DNA of 40,375 bases from Patescibacteria group bacterium (GCA_018895235.1 JAHIOM010000029.1:1-40375); one strand, 5' to 3'. Counted from the stretch's first letter, positions 27,916 to 36,878 are shown. Notes: a model not told the origin generated them from the letters alone. A program made the numbers and translations.

Positions 27916-27994
27916 ATTTTATAAATCATAAATTGGGGCAATCTGGTCGGTTGCCACATTAATTATATAAAAATTAAAATTAAATAAAAAAAAT

Positions 27995-28624
27995 ATGAAG
28001 AAAATTTATTATGCTCCGGTTATAATAGCATTTGCGGCTATTGTAATGTTTAGTCAAGCTAAGGGCGACTTTTTTGGCATTCAAACAGCTTTTGGTTATG
28101 GCGGAGGCGGAGGCAAAACCATTGTTTTAAATACGCCCAATGCTTGGGCTGTGATATCTCCTTCAACCAAACTGTCGGCCTTTAATTATACTGCTGCCGA
28201 TGTCTCGTCAATTTTAACTTATAATGCTGCCACTAAGCTGTTTGTGGTTCCTTCAGCCAGCGATTTATTGGATCCTATCAATGCTTTCTATATTTATCCA
28301 AATAAAGGAACATCAGTTTCTTTTAGCTGGGATGCCTTTGCGCCAGGAATGACTAGCAAAAACTTATCTTCTGGATGGAACTTGGTTGGGACTAATGCCG
28401 CAGGTAGGGCAATTGATGAGTTTTCAACTATCCAATCTTCTGTTTCTACGCTTTATGTCCCGGGCACGCTTAACGGTCATAAAAATACAACAGGTATTAG
28501 CTGGGGCAACGATGCCGATCGCGATCTTGATAAAACAAGCTGGTCAAATTCATTATTAAACCCAAATGATGGATATTGGATTTATTTATCAAGTCCAACT
28601 ACCTACGAAAAGATTCTAAACTAA
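27995..28624 (+). CDS. Exported surface protein
   Basis: N-terminal signal peptide MKKIYYAPVIIAFAAIVMF; SGWNLVGT and DPINAFYIYP/NPNDGYWIYL repeated pattern. Confidence 0.6.
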   Translation: MKKIYYAPVIIAFAAIVMFSQAKGDFFGIQTAFGYGGGGGKTIVLNTPNAWAVISPSTKLSAFNYTAADVSSILTYNAATKLFVVPSASDLLDPINAFYIYPNKGTSVSFSWDAFAPGMTSKNLSSGWNLVGTNAAGRAIDEFSTIQSSVSTLYVPGTLNGHKNTTGISWGNDADRDLDKTSWSNSLLNPNDGYWIYLSSPTTYEKILN

Positions 28625-28668
28625 GGAAATAGGAATCGACAGACAGATGTTGTTTTTGTTAAATATCT

Positions 28669-29253
28669 ATGAAAATAAAACTTTTAATTATTAGCATAAT
28701 TTGTGCGGCGATTATTCTGCCGGTTTTTGTGCTAGCTGCTCCTCCGCAGTTGCCTCACATTTTGTACGGCAACGTAACTAATAACGGCAATAATGTGCCT
28801 GTTAATACGGTTATTATTGCCAAGGTTGGCGGTGTTGAAAAGGGACGCATAACCGTAAGTACAGCGGGACAATATGGCGGATCTGGCGCCCTTGATGAAA
28901 AACTTTTGGTTCAAGGCAATATTTCCAATGGAGCTGTAATTAGTTTTTACATTGGCGATAATAGTGCCAGCCAAACAGTTAATTTTAGCAGCGGGAGTAT
29001 TCAGCAATTGAATCTTACTTTTACCACCACAACCACTACTACATCACCCGGTGGCAGTGGTATCACTCCCATTACGCCTGCAACTGCTAAAAAAGGAGAT
29101 GTAAATAATGACGGAAAGGTAGATATTATTGACTTTAATCTTTTAATGGTAAATTGGGGAAATAATCCAACTAATCTCGCCGCCGATTTAAATGGCGACG
29201 GTAAGGTTGATATTTTTGACTTTAATATATTAATGGTTAATTGGACAATTTAA
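28669..29253 (+). CDS. Secreted dockerin-containing protein
   Basis: Signal peptide; GDVNNDGKVDIIDFNLLMVNWG and ADLNGDGKVDIFDFNILMVNW, the two dockerin F-hand repeats. Confidence 0.9.
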   Translation: MKIKLLIISIICAAIILPVFVLAAPPQLPHILYGNVTNNGNNVPVNTVIIAKVGGVEKGRITVSTAGQYGGSGALDEKLLVQGNISNGAVISFYIGDNSASQTVNFSSGSIQQLNLTFTTTTTTTSPGGSGITPITPATAKKGDVNNDGKVDIIDFNLLMVNWGNNPTNLAADLNGDGKVDIFDFNILMVNWTI

Positions 29254-29257
29254 AAAT

Positions 29258-29983
29258 ATGAAAAAGATTACTATCGCAATCACATTAGTATTATTAGGGG
29301 TGATGATTTCAACTGCTTCTGCGTCAGCGGCAAGTGTTTTTCAATTTTCGCCCACAAGCGTTAACACAAATCCCGGGAAAACATTTACCTTAAAGATTAC
29401 TTTGGACCCACAAGGAGTTAAAAATTACACCTCAAAAATGGAAATTGATTTTCCAGCAAATATTCTAAAAGTAAACTCTTTTACTTTTGGGGGTAGTTGG
29501 CTGCCGCTTTCTGTGTCTGGTTATGATTTAGTTGATAACACCAACGGCATTATGATTAAGTCAGCTGGCTATCCCGGCGGAGTTTTAAACCCCATAACCT
29601 TTGGAACAATATCTTTTACAACAAAGAAAGAAGGTAATGGAACAATTATAATTACCGGTAATTCCCTTGTGTTAAATGCCGCAAACCAGAATGTTTTAAG
29701 CAATGTGCCTGTGCAGACCTCGGTTGTTGTAAAAGCAGTAGCAGTAACGCCAGAAACTCCTACAATCCCGACAGAAGAGGTAACTCCAGAAGAAACAACC
29801 CTACAACCAGAAGAGACTACTCCTGTCGCCCAAGTTACTCCTGAGGACAATCTTCCAACAAATGTTGGGATAGCTGGTTTGTTAGGTTCAAGACGGGCTG
29901 ACTTCTTCTGGGTATTATTGGCTCTTGCTATTATTGGTTGCATAGTATATGTTATTTATCGCCTGAAAGGTAAGAAGAAATAA
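29258..29983 (+). CDS. Cohesin-domain protein with C-terminal TM anchor
   Basis: FSPTSVNTNPGKTFTLKITLDPQG...SAGYPGGVLNPITFGTISFTTKKEG; Pro/Thr/Glu linker; TM + KGKKK. Confidence 0.85.
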   Translation: MKKITIAITLVLLGVMISTASASAASVFQFSPTSVNTNPGKTFTLKITLDPQGVKNYTSKMEIDFPANILKVNSFTFGGSWLPLSVSGYDLVDNTNGIMIKSAGYPGGVLNPITFGTISFTTKKEGNGTIIITGNSLVLNAANQNVLSNVPVQTSVVVKAVAVTPETPTIPTEEVTPEETTLQPEETTPVAQVTPEDNLPTNVGIAGLLGSRRADFFWVLLALAIIGCIVYVIYRLKGKKK

Positions 29984-30010
29984 GTTTAATCAAACAAAGA
30001 AAACAAAAAC

Positions 30011-30041
30011 AGCGTGTATTGTTGCACGCTGTTTTTGTTTC
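30011..30041 (+). terminator. Intrinsic terminator
   Basis: ACAGCGTG-TATTGTTG-CACGCTGT then TTTTTG. Confidence 0.85.
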
Positions 30042-30105
30042 TAAATGGGTTGAAAAAAATCTGAAAATATGGTAAAAACAAAGCAAAATTACAATAAAAA
30101 TTACT

Positions 30106-31797
30106 ATGACACCAGAGAAGAAAATTGAATATGTGAAAAAGAAAATTGATGAGATTGCACAAATCAGCCCAAGAGGCCCTGTGCATATTCAGTTATATAC
30201 TCTTACTGAATATGAAGATGGGCCGATTATACTTTCAAGATACGAACAAAAAACGATTATTAAGAAACTTGAAGAGGATGGTTATATCAAAAATGTGTTT
30301 TTTCAAGATGACGGAGTTGGAGTATTGGTTGAAATTGTTTCAAAACAAACGGAGAAAAAAATTACTTCTGTCCCCAAAAATCAACCAATAATCAAACTTA
30401 AGAGCTTGGAACTTATTGCTAAAGAAATCGGCGAATTAGATAGCGGACAAAATCTTATAGAATTTCTTACTGGTTGCGGAATGGATATAAATCTCATCAA
30501 ATATCCACAAACAAAATGGCGAATGATTTACGATGTGCTTCTTTACTATGCGTCTTGCCCGAAAGCAGAAGATAGGAAAATGCTTTTCAAAATTATTGAA
30601 GAGGCGTCGCATCCCTTGATGCACAATGGCGATAAAAAAGCCGCAGAGGAAACCGTTAAAAAATTTAATGGTTTTCTTCAATATAACAACTTTTTTATAG
30701 AAAACGGCGTTCTATGGGCTGGTGAACCCAATGGGTCTGAAACAGCGTGGTTTGATAAAAATGGAAACAATTATGAAGACACACTTGAAGTTTTTTTAAC
30801 TGTGCCTAAGCAAGCGAATAAACTTTATGTTTATTGGAATGAGCTCATAAAATTAACTAAATTTTATTTTAATAATAAGGATATTCAGAATGAAGAAATC
30901 AACGATGTTTATTTTGAAATTATAAAAAAGGTTGAAGATATTATATTTTTTCAAAAAGGATGCGAAATTTTACGGGAAGAATACAAAAGACCATTTGGGA
31001 GTTTAACAGGATGCGAATTTGAAATACAAAAAATGGGGCTAACCCAAGACGCCATACTCGTAAAACTTTACGATTTTTTAGGCGGAATAACAAGCCATTC
31101 TCTCCCAGATAAATATACTATTGAAGGAATTAAAAAAGAGGATATTTATTTTTTTACAAGAATGATTAAATATGGTGGCAAGAAACCAGAAAAAACAAGT
31201 GCAGTTCAGGAATTAAAAAATAAAAAACAAGAACCAATACCTATTATACTTGTCAACGAAATAGGAATTAAAGGTTTGGAAAAGGGACTGGAAGCAATAT
31301 CAAAAACAAACAAAGAAAATGACAAACCCAAATTCCCATATAAATTACCTGCAGGAACAAAATGGGAAAATATAACTATTAAATTTGAAGACAACGAAAA
31401 TGTATTTATCAAAGCAAAACGATTTGAACATTATACAAATTACAAAGATATGGGTTTTATAGGAAAGGGCAATAACCCAGAGCCGAGCGAGGCGTGGGTA
31501 TTTTTAAGGGTATTATCAATGGCTAAAATTGTAGGCGAAATTGTTATAAGCGACCAAACAGCAAAAGAAAAATATAAGAAGCAAAAAGAGTTTTTGACCG
31601 AAGGGCTACAAAGCTATTTTTCAATTGACTATGACCCATTTTATCCTTACCGTTCGTCAACAGAAAAAGTTGGCAGTTCTTATAAAATTAAACTTACTTT
31701 AGTCCCACCGCCAGAACAGGAAGAAGATAAAAGCGATAAAAAAGACGAAGTAAAAGAGTATTTGAACGAACAAGCACCACAAGTATATGACGAGTAG
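30106..31797 (+). CDS. Hypothetical protein (563 aa)
   Basis: Long ORF with its own terminator downstream; no recognised domain. Confidence 0.65.
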   Translation: MTPEKKIEYVKKKIDEIAQISPRGPVHIQLYTLTEYEDGPIILSRYEQKTIIKKLEEDGYIKNVFFQDDGVGVLVEIVSKQTEKKITSVPKNQPIIKLKSLELIAKEIGELDSGQNLIEFLTGCGMDINLIKYPQTKWRMIYDVLLYYASCPKAEDRKMLFKIIEEASHPLMHNGDKKAAEETVKKFNGFLQYNNFFIENGVLWAGEPNGSETAWFDKNGNNYEDTLEVFLTVPKQANKLYVYWNELIKLTKFYFNNKDIQNEEINDVYFEIIKKVEDIIFFQKGCEILREEYKRPFGSLTGCEFEIQKMGLTQDAILVKLYDFLGGITSHSLPDKYTIEGIKKEDIYFFTRMIKYGGKKPEKTSAVQELKNKKQEPIPIILVNEIGIKGLEKGLEAISKTNKENDKPKFPYKLPAGTKWENITIKFEDNENVFIKAKRFEHYTNYKDMGFIGKGNNPEPSEAWVFLRVLSMAKIVGEIVISDQTAKEKYKKQKEFLTEGLQSYFSIDYDPFYPYRSSTEKVGSSYKIKLTLVPPPEQEEDKSDKKDEVKEYLNEQAPQVYDE

Positions 31798-31837
31798 CGA
31801 AATTGGTTTTTAGTTTATAAATAATAAACAAAAGTGA

Positions 31838-31866
31838 AATCCCTCACAAAAACGAGGGGTTTTTTG
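31838..31866 (+). terminator. Intrinsic terminator
   Basis: CCCTC-ACAAAAAC-GAGGG followed by TTTTTT. Confidence 0.75.
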
Positions 31867-31933
31867 ATTTTTTTGGTTTCATCGTGAATTTCGCCATTCC
31901 AAGTATAAAGCCGAAAAATAAACATTAAAGCAA

Positions 31934-32176
31934 ATGATTATGAGCAAAAATTTTTCAACCTATGACTTGGGATTGGCTACAGTGCTGGTAACGCTTAATT
32001 ATAAGCTAATCAAGTTAGACAAGACAAATCCTAAAAAAGTGAGGTTTGTCTTTGAAGAAGACAAAAAGATAGAACAGGTAATGATGGATTATTGGAACGA
32101 CAAAATGAAGCTTTCAGCTTTAGCCCTGTTCAATAATCAAAAGATGCTTAAGAATCGCATCTACACGGATGCGTAA
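31934..32176 (+). CDS. DUF5659-like small protein
   Basis: MSKNFSTYDLGLATVLVTLNYKLIKLDKTNPKKVRFVFEE. Confidence 0.6.
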   Translation: MIMSKNFSTYDLGLATVLVTLNYKLIKLDKTNPKKVRFVFEEDKKIEQVMMDYWNDKMKLSALALFNNQKMLKNRIYTDA

Positions 32177-32180
32177 TTTT

Positions 32181-32342
32181 ATGTTGATAGAAAAGGCGAC
32201 TGAAAAACTTAAGCATCCTTACGACATAACCCGCAGAGTAAACAACCTTGTGGGATTTTATAGTGCCGTTTATGGCGATGCTCAATTTGGTCGGATTGAG
32301 AGTAATCCGGAACAGCAAGAATGCGATAAAAAATCACCTTGA
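32181..32342 (+). CDS. 53-aa small protein, below the ORF-track size cutoff
   Basis: MLIEKATEKLKHPYDITRRVNNLVGFYSAVYGDAQFGRIESNPEQQECDKKSP*; 4 nt after the DUF5659 stop; overlaps only the doubtful 5' extension of the next ORF. Confidence 0.55.
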   Translation: MLIEKATEKLKHPYDITRRVNNLVGFYSAVYGDAQFGRIESNPEQQECDKKSP

Positions 32343-32403
32343 AAATTTTGCTTGGAGTATTCCCAGAAATAATAGGACAACAAAACTAACTAACAAAACT
32401 ATT

Positions 32404-33633
32404 ATGAATACTCAAAAACAAGCAAAAAACAGCGATTTTTTTATGATTGACACTTTAGCTATAAGAATAAGGTATCCAAATTTCAAGGTTATAATACCCC
32501 AGCTTTTTACTCCTGCCTTAATTATAAAAGAATCTGCTCCAGCTCCCTATAACTTTATGGCAACTCCCATAGCTTACGGCAGAAATAGGTTTAAGAAATA
32601 TACCCAGAATAGGACTGCAAGCGACAAGAAAAACAGCATTTATAAGCCAAAACTCACGGCATACCAAAGGTTTGACAGCACAGACAAGGAAATATATGAC
32701 TTGCACATTGAGTTTTCTGTGCCGAAAATCATATTTGGCAACAGCGTTAGAGAAGTGGGAGAGGAGCATTTGGGAGCGTTAGTCGGCATATTAAAACGCC
32801 AACTTTGGCTTATGGGCATTGAGGTTTCAGCAGAAACCCTGTTAAAAGCCATTGTTGTCAAAGCTCATTTTTCAAAGAACATCCCGCTGCCTCATCCGCT
32901 CAACTCACAAGACGCAATCGCTGGGCTTTACAAAGCAGATATGGGTAGGGGCAAGGATATAAATATGCGGGAGTTCAGGAATGGCGGGACAGCATTATAT
33001 TTTTATGCCACTTACTACAATGTTATTTTTTATGACAAACTGCGGGACATAGCCACTCCCAAAAATAAGGCGATTGATAAAGATAAACTGAAAAGTGAGT
33101 GGCAACTTATAAAAAGCAGTAAGTTTGAGCAGGAGATACTGCGTTTTGAGGTTAGATTAGCCAAGCAAACTAAGCTCAACCATTTTTTATCGGATTTATT
33201 AAACAGACAGGTTAAAAACATAACGCTTGAGGAGATATTCAAAAAAGAGATATGCCAAAAAGCATTATTAAAAACTTGGGGAGAAATAACCAACATACCG
33301 GCGAACCAGTTGGCGTTTAAGCTTGGTAGTTCGCCAGAAGAGGTTTTTGACGAAATGATTAAGAGCTTGAATCCAGACCAAAAGAAAAAAAATCACTCCC
33401 TAAATAAAACACTTGCCAGCTTCGGGCTTTATACCTTGATTCAACATAAGGGCGTTAGATGGATAAGAAACAGGATTGAGAAGAATTGGACAGAAAGAAG
33501 CTGGAGTCGTTTGTCCGGCGACATAAAAGAATCAGCAACGGCTCTGCGGCACATACCAAACCTAAGTGCTGTGGGAGATATAAAAACAGCCCTTGATAAG
33601 TTTGAAAGATATGATTGGAAAACAGATTTTTAA
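32404..33633 (+). CDS. Phage/plasmid replication initiation-like protein (start reassigned to ATG 32404)
   Basis: DLHIEFSVPKIIFGNSVREVGEEHLGALVGILKRQLWLMGI...AHFSKNIPLPH...GGTALYFYATYYNVIFYDKLRD resembles filamentous-phage/RCR Rep proteins. Confidence 0.55.
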   Translation: MNTQKQAKNSDFFMIDTLAIRIRYPNFKVIIPQLFTPALIIKESAPAPYNFMATPIAYGRNRFKKYTQNRTASDKKNSIYKPKLTAYQRFDSTDKEIYDLHIEFSVPKIIFGNSVREVGEEHLGALVGILKRQLWLMGIEVSAETLLKAIVVKAHFSKNIPLPHPLNSQDAIAGLYKADMGRGKDINMREFRNGGTALYFYATYYNVIFYDKLRDIATPKNKAIDKDKLKSEWQLIKSSKFEQEILRFEVRLAKQTKLNHFLSDLLNRQVKNITLEEIFKKEICQKALLKTWGEITNIPANQLAFKLGSSPEEVFDEMIKSLNPDQKKKNHSLNKTLASFGLYTLIQHKGVRWIRNRIEKNWTERSWSRLSGDIKESATALRHIPNLSAVGDIKTALDKFERYDWKTDF

Positions 33634-33672
33634 TCTGGCGATTTTTGATTACAAAAAAGCCAGCAATGACTG

Positions 33673-33894
33673 ATGATAAAAGAAAAAGAATTATTGAAAA
33701 ATTCGGGAGTTAAAAAAGCTGATAAGGACAGCCGTGTTTTGGGCAAAAAGAAAAAGCCAGCCGAAAAGCAGATTAAAGTAGTTTATGAGTGCGAGGGGAC
33801 AGAAGAAGAAAATCAGGAAAGATTAGATGACATATTTGATTTCATTTTTGACGAAGTTATGAGAAAGCGGGAGAAGGGGAGAACTGGTTATTGA
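33673..33894 (+). CDS. Small basic/acidic protein of unknown function
   Basis: 73-aa ORF between the Rep and excisionase genes. Confidence 0.45.
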   Translation: MIKEKELLKNSGVKKADKDSRVLGKKKKPAEKQIKVVYECEGTEEENQERLDDIFDFIFDEVMRKREKGRTGY

Positions 33895-33920
33895 CAAGTA
33901 TAGACATAATATAATACAAT
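33891..33920 (+). promoter_or_regulatory. Promoter of the excisionase-recombinase operon
   Basis: TTGACA-N18-TACAAT. Confidence 0.65.
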
Positions 33921-33940
33921 GTAGGTAATAGGGAATTATT

Positions 33941-34126
33941 ATGGAATTTATAACAAGAAAAGAAGCGTCAGAAATTTTCAATGTTTCTGAGCGGACACTG
34001 GACAGATGGATTGAAAAGGGAGTTTTGAAAGCTCACAAGTTCGGTAAGAGCCGCAATTCTTCGGTTCGTATTGAAAAATCGGAAATAAAAAAGTTTTTAG
34101 AAAAAAATAAAAAAATAAATGGTTGA
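33941..34126 (+). CDS. Excisionase/MerR-like HTH DNA-binding protein (candidate directionality factor)
   Basis: FITRKEASEIFNVSERTLDRWIEKGVLKAHKFGKSRNSSVRIEKSEIKKFLEK. Confidence 0.8.
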   Translation: MEFITRKEASEIFNVSERTLDRWIEKGVLKAHKFGKSRNSSVRIEKSEIKKFLEKNKKING

Positions 34127-35750
34127 AGAAATACAAAAAATAAATAAGTTGGTCGCAATATACGGGAGAGTTTCTACTTCAAACCAAGAGAATGAGGGGA
34201 CAATAGAAAGCCAGCTCCTTGCGGTTAGGGAGTTTGCAAAAAAGAATGGCTACATTGTCGTCAGAGAATACCTTGATGAAGGATGGAGCGGGGACACGCT
34301 GGTAAGACCGGCATTAGACCAGCTTCGTATGGAAGCTAAACAAAAAATTTGGGAAGGGGTTGTAATTTATGACCCAGATAGATTGGCTCGCAGATATTCT
34401 TATCAGGAGTTGGTTATGGACGAATTGCGAGAGGCAGGCATTGAAGTAATTTTTATAACAACTCCCGCTCCCAAAAACCCAGAAGAAAAGGTTATGTATG
34501 GAATGAGGGGCATATTTTCTGAATGGGAAAGAATGAAGATTACAGAGCGATTTAGGTTAGGAAAGGTTAGAAAAGTTAAAGAGGGGCATTTGTTGGTTAG
34601 CGAGCCATTATACGGATATAGCTATATTCTAAAAGATGGCGATAAGGATGGATACTATGAAGTTAATCCGAAAGAATCAAAAGTAGTTAAGATGATATTT
34701 GCTTGGGTTGGGGATGAAGGGCTAACGCTTCGGAAAGTTGTAAGAAGGTTGCAGGAATTGGGAATCAAGCCCCGCAAGAGCAAAAGGGGAGTATGGAATA
34801 CAAGCACGCTAAGCACGCTTTTTAGAAACAGGGCTTATATCGGCGAGGCGAGATGGGGAAGCTCTTATGCAGTAGTGCCAGTTAATCCTTATAATAAGGA
34901 AAAATACAGAAAGTTAAAAAAGAGCAGCCGAAGAAACAAGCCAGAAGAAGAATGGATAGCTTCAAAAATTCCTGTGCCAGTTATAATTGATAGGGAATTA
35001 TTTTATAAAACACGCAAGCGGTTAGAAAAGAATTTTGAATTAAGCAAAAGAAATACAAAAAATGAATATTTGCTGGGCGGTAAAATCTATTGTTTATGCG
35101 GCAGAAGAAGAACCGGCGAGGGTGCGTTGCACGGGAAACATTTGTATTATCGTTGCACCGACAGAATTTTAAGACACCCGTTGCCAAGAGTATGCAACGA
35201 GCACGGCGTTAATGCCAGATTGGCTGATAAGCTGGTTTGGGACGGAATCGCAAAATTGATTACTTCTAAGGAACTGCTGAAGGTTCAAGCAAATCGTTGG
35301 CTGGAAAAACGAAAAAATAAAACAAAATTGAATCAAGGCGACTTGGGTGCTATGCTAAAAGAGCTTGATAAGCTAAAAGAGCAGGAAGACCGTTATAATA
35401 AAGCATACGGTGCTGGGGTATTTACAATGGAAAAGTTAAAAGAATACACCGTGCCGATTGCAGAAAAAATAAACTCCCTTGAAAGCCAAGTCGCAAAATA
35501 TAAGCAGGAGCAGGACAAGGTTGTTACTATGCTGCCGGACGACAGCGAGATAGAAGCATTTACAGAAGAGGCAAAAAAAGACATCAAGACATACGATTTT
35601 GCAAAGAAAAGGGAGTTAATAATAAAAAGTATTAACAAGATTATTGGGGTGAAAACGGAACTAAAAGTAGCCGGTTGTATACCCATTTACGCACAAAATG
35701 TCGCATTCAACTCTATCCATCGGAATAGTTGGTTTGCCAAATGTTGGTAA
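34119..35750 (+). CDS. Large serine recombinase (integrase); C-terminus replaced by out-of-frame ychF sequence in the integrated state
   Basis: AIYGRVSTSNQENEGTIESQ catalytic Ser; DPDRLARR; recombinase domain; CxC...C zinc ribbon; coiled coil; ends ...NSIHRNSWFAKCW* over ychF. Confidence 0.9.
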   Translation: MVEEIQKINKLVAIYGRVSTSNQENEGTIESQLLAVREFAKKNGYIVVREYLDEGWSGDTLVRPALDQLRMEAKQKIWEGVVIYDPDRLARRYSYQELVMDELREAGIEVIFITTPAPKNPEEKVMYGMRGIFSEWERMKITERFRLGKVRKVKEGHLLVSEPLYGYSYILKDGDKDGYYEVNPKESKVVKMIFAWVGDEGLTLRKVVRRLQELGIKPRKSKRGVWNTSTLSTLFRNRAYIGEARWGSSYAVVPVNPYNKEKYRKLKKSSRRNKPEEEWIASKIPVPVIIDRELFYKTRKRLEKNFELSKRNTKNEYLLGGKIYCLCGRRRTGEGALHGKHLYYRCTDRILRHPLPRVCNEHGVNARLADKLVWDGIAKLITSKELLKVQANRWLEKRKNKTKLNQGDLGAMLKELDKLKEQEDRYNKAYGAGVFTMEKLKEYTVPIAEKINSLESQVAKYKQEQDKVVTMLPDDSEIEAFTEEAKKDIKTYDFAKKRELIIKSINKIIGVKTELKVAGCIPIYAQNVAFNSIHRNSWFAKCW

Positions 35751-36771
35751 ATCAACACTATTCAAAACCCTAACTAAAAAGGAAGTAGATATCGCGAATT
35801 ATCCTTTTTGTACAATAGACCCTAACGTAGGGGTTGTTTTGGTTTCGGATGAAAGAGTTGATAAATTAGCCGAACTTACAAAATCAGCTAAAAAGATTTA
35901 CACAACTATTGAGTTCGTTGATATCGCCGGCTTGGTAAAAGGAGCGAATAAAGGCGAGGGTTTGGGAAATAAGTTTTTAGCCCATATCAGGGAAACAGAT
36001 GCGATTATTTATATCCTGCGCGCGTTTTTGAACCCCGACATTATAAATACTCAAAATACAATTAACCCCTTGCAAGAAAAGGCGATTTTAGATGTAGAAT
36101 TAATTCTAAAGGACTTGGAAACCGTTTCCAAAAGAATAGAGAGTTTGGAAGGGGACATCAGGGCTAATAAAAAAGAAGCGATTAAAGAATCTGGAGTTTT
36201 GAAAAAAGCAAAAGATTTATTAACTGAAGAAAAGATTTTAATAGAGCAAAACTTTTCAGAAGAAGAAAAAAGTATTTTGAATAGTTACCAACTTTTAACC
36301 CTAAAACCAAGGCTATATTTACTTAATGGTAAAGATGAGGAAGTTAGTAAAGAAACATTAGGGGTTTTTAATAAAAATAGTTGGCCGTATCTGATTCTAG
36401 ATTTAGCGATGGAATTTGAGACAGCCGGATTTTCAAAAGAAGAAAGGGTCTCTTTGGGATTTCCGCCGGAATCAGAGTTAGATATTTTAATCAAGAGATC
36501 GTATGAATTATTGAATTTAATTACTTTTTTAACCACAGGACCTGACGAAACCCGCGCCTGGACAATAAAAAAAGGGGAAAGGGCACCACAGGCAGGCGGA
36601 GTTATACATAGTGATTTTGAGAAAAACTTTATCAAAGCAGAAGTCATTCATTTTAATGATCTTATAAAGGCGGGCGGATATAGTAAAGCAAGAGAAGAAG
36701 GTTTAATAAGAACAGAGGGGAAAGAATATGTTATTCAGGACGGAGATGTAATTGAGATAAAGCACGGTTAG
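35698..36771 (+). CDS. ychF: Redox-regulated ATPase/GTPase YchF with element-supplied N-terminus
   Basis: MSHSTLSIGIVGLPNVGKSTLFKTLTKKEVDIANYPFCTIDPNVG; C-terminal TGS-like AGGYSKAREEGLIRTEGKEYVIQDGDVIEI. Confidence 0.95.
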   Translation: MSHSTLSIGIVGLPNVGKSTLFKTLTKKEVDIANYPFCTIDPNVGVVLVSDERVDKLAELTKSAKKIYTTIEFVDIAGLVKGANKGEGLGNKFLAHIRETDAIIYILRAFLNPDIINTQNTINPLQEKAILDVELILKDLETVSKRIESLEGDIRANKKEAIKESGVLKKAKDLLTEEKILIEQNFSEEEKSILNSYQLLTLKPRLYLLNGKDEEVSKETLGVFNKNSWPYLILDLAMEFETAGFSKEERVSLGFPPESELDILIKRSYELLNLITFLTTGPDETRAWTIKKGERAPQAGGVIHSDFEKNFIKAEVIHFNDLIKAGGYSKAREEGLIRTEGKEYVIQDGDVIEIKHG

Positions 36772-36794
36772 TTATCCACAGGGAGATCTTGCCT

Positions 36795-36820
36795 TTTTAA
36801 GATAATATTCTGCTATAATA
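36795..36820 (+). promoter_or_regulatory. Extended -10 promoter (TGCTATAAT)
   Basis: TGCTATAAT in ...atattctgctataataac..., with TTGCCT about 19 nt upstream. Confidence 0.45.
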
Positions 36821-36878
36821 ACATAACGATACAATTGGGCTTTGTTGCAAAGAGCCTAATTAAAAGGTCGAATTATTC

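Noticed and set aside
32248-32403. N-terminal extension of the Rep-like ORF
   Set aside because: It overlaps a better 53-aa coding frame (32181-32342); ATG 32404 gives a more plausible start.
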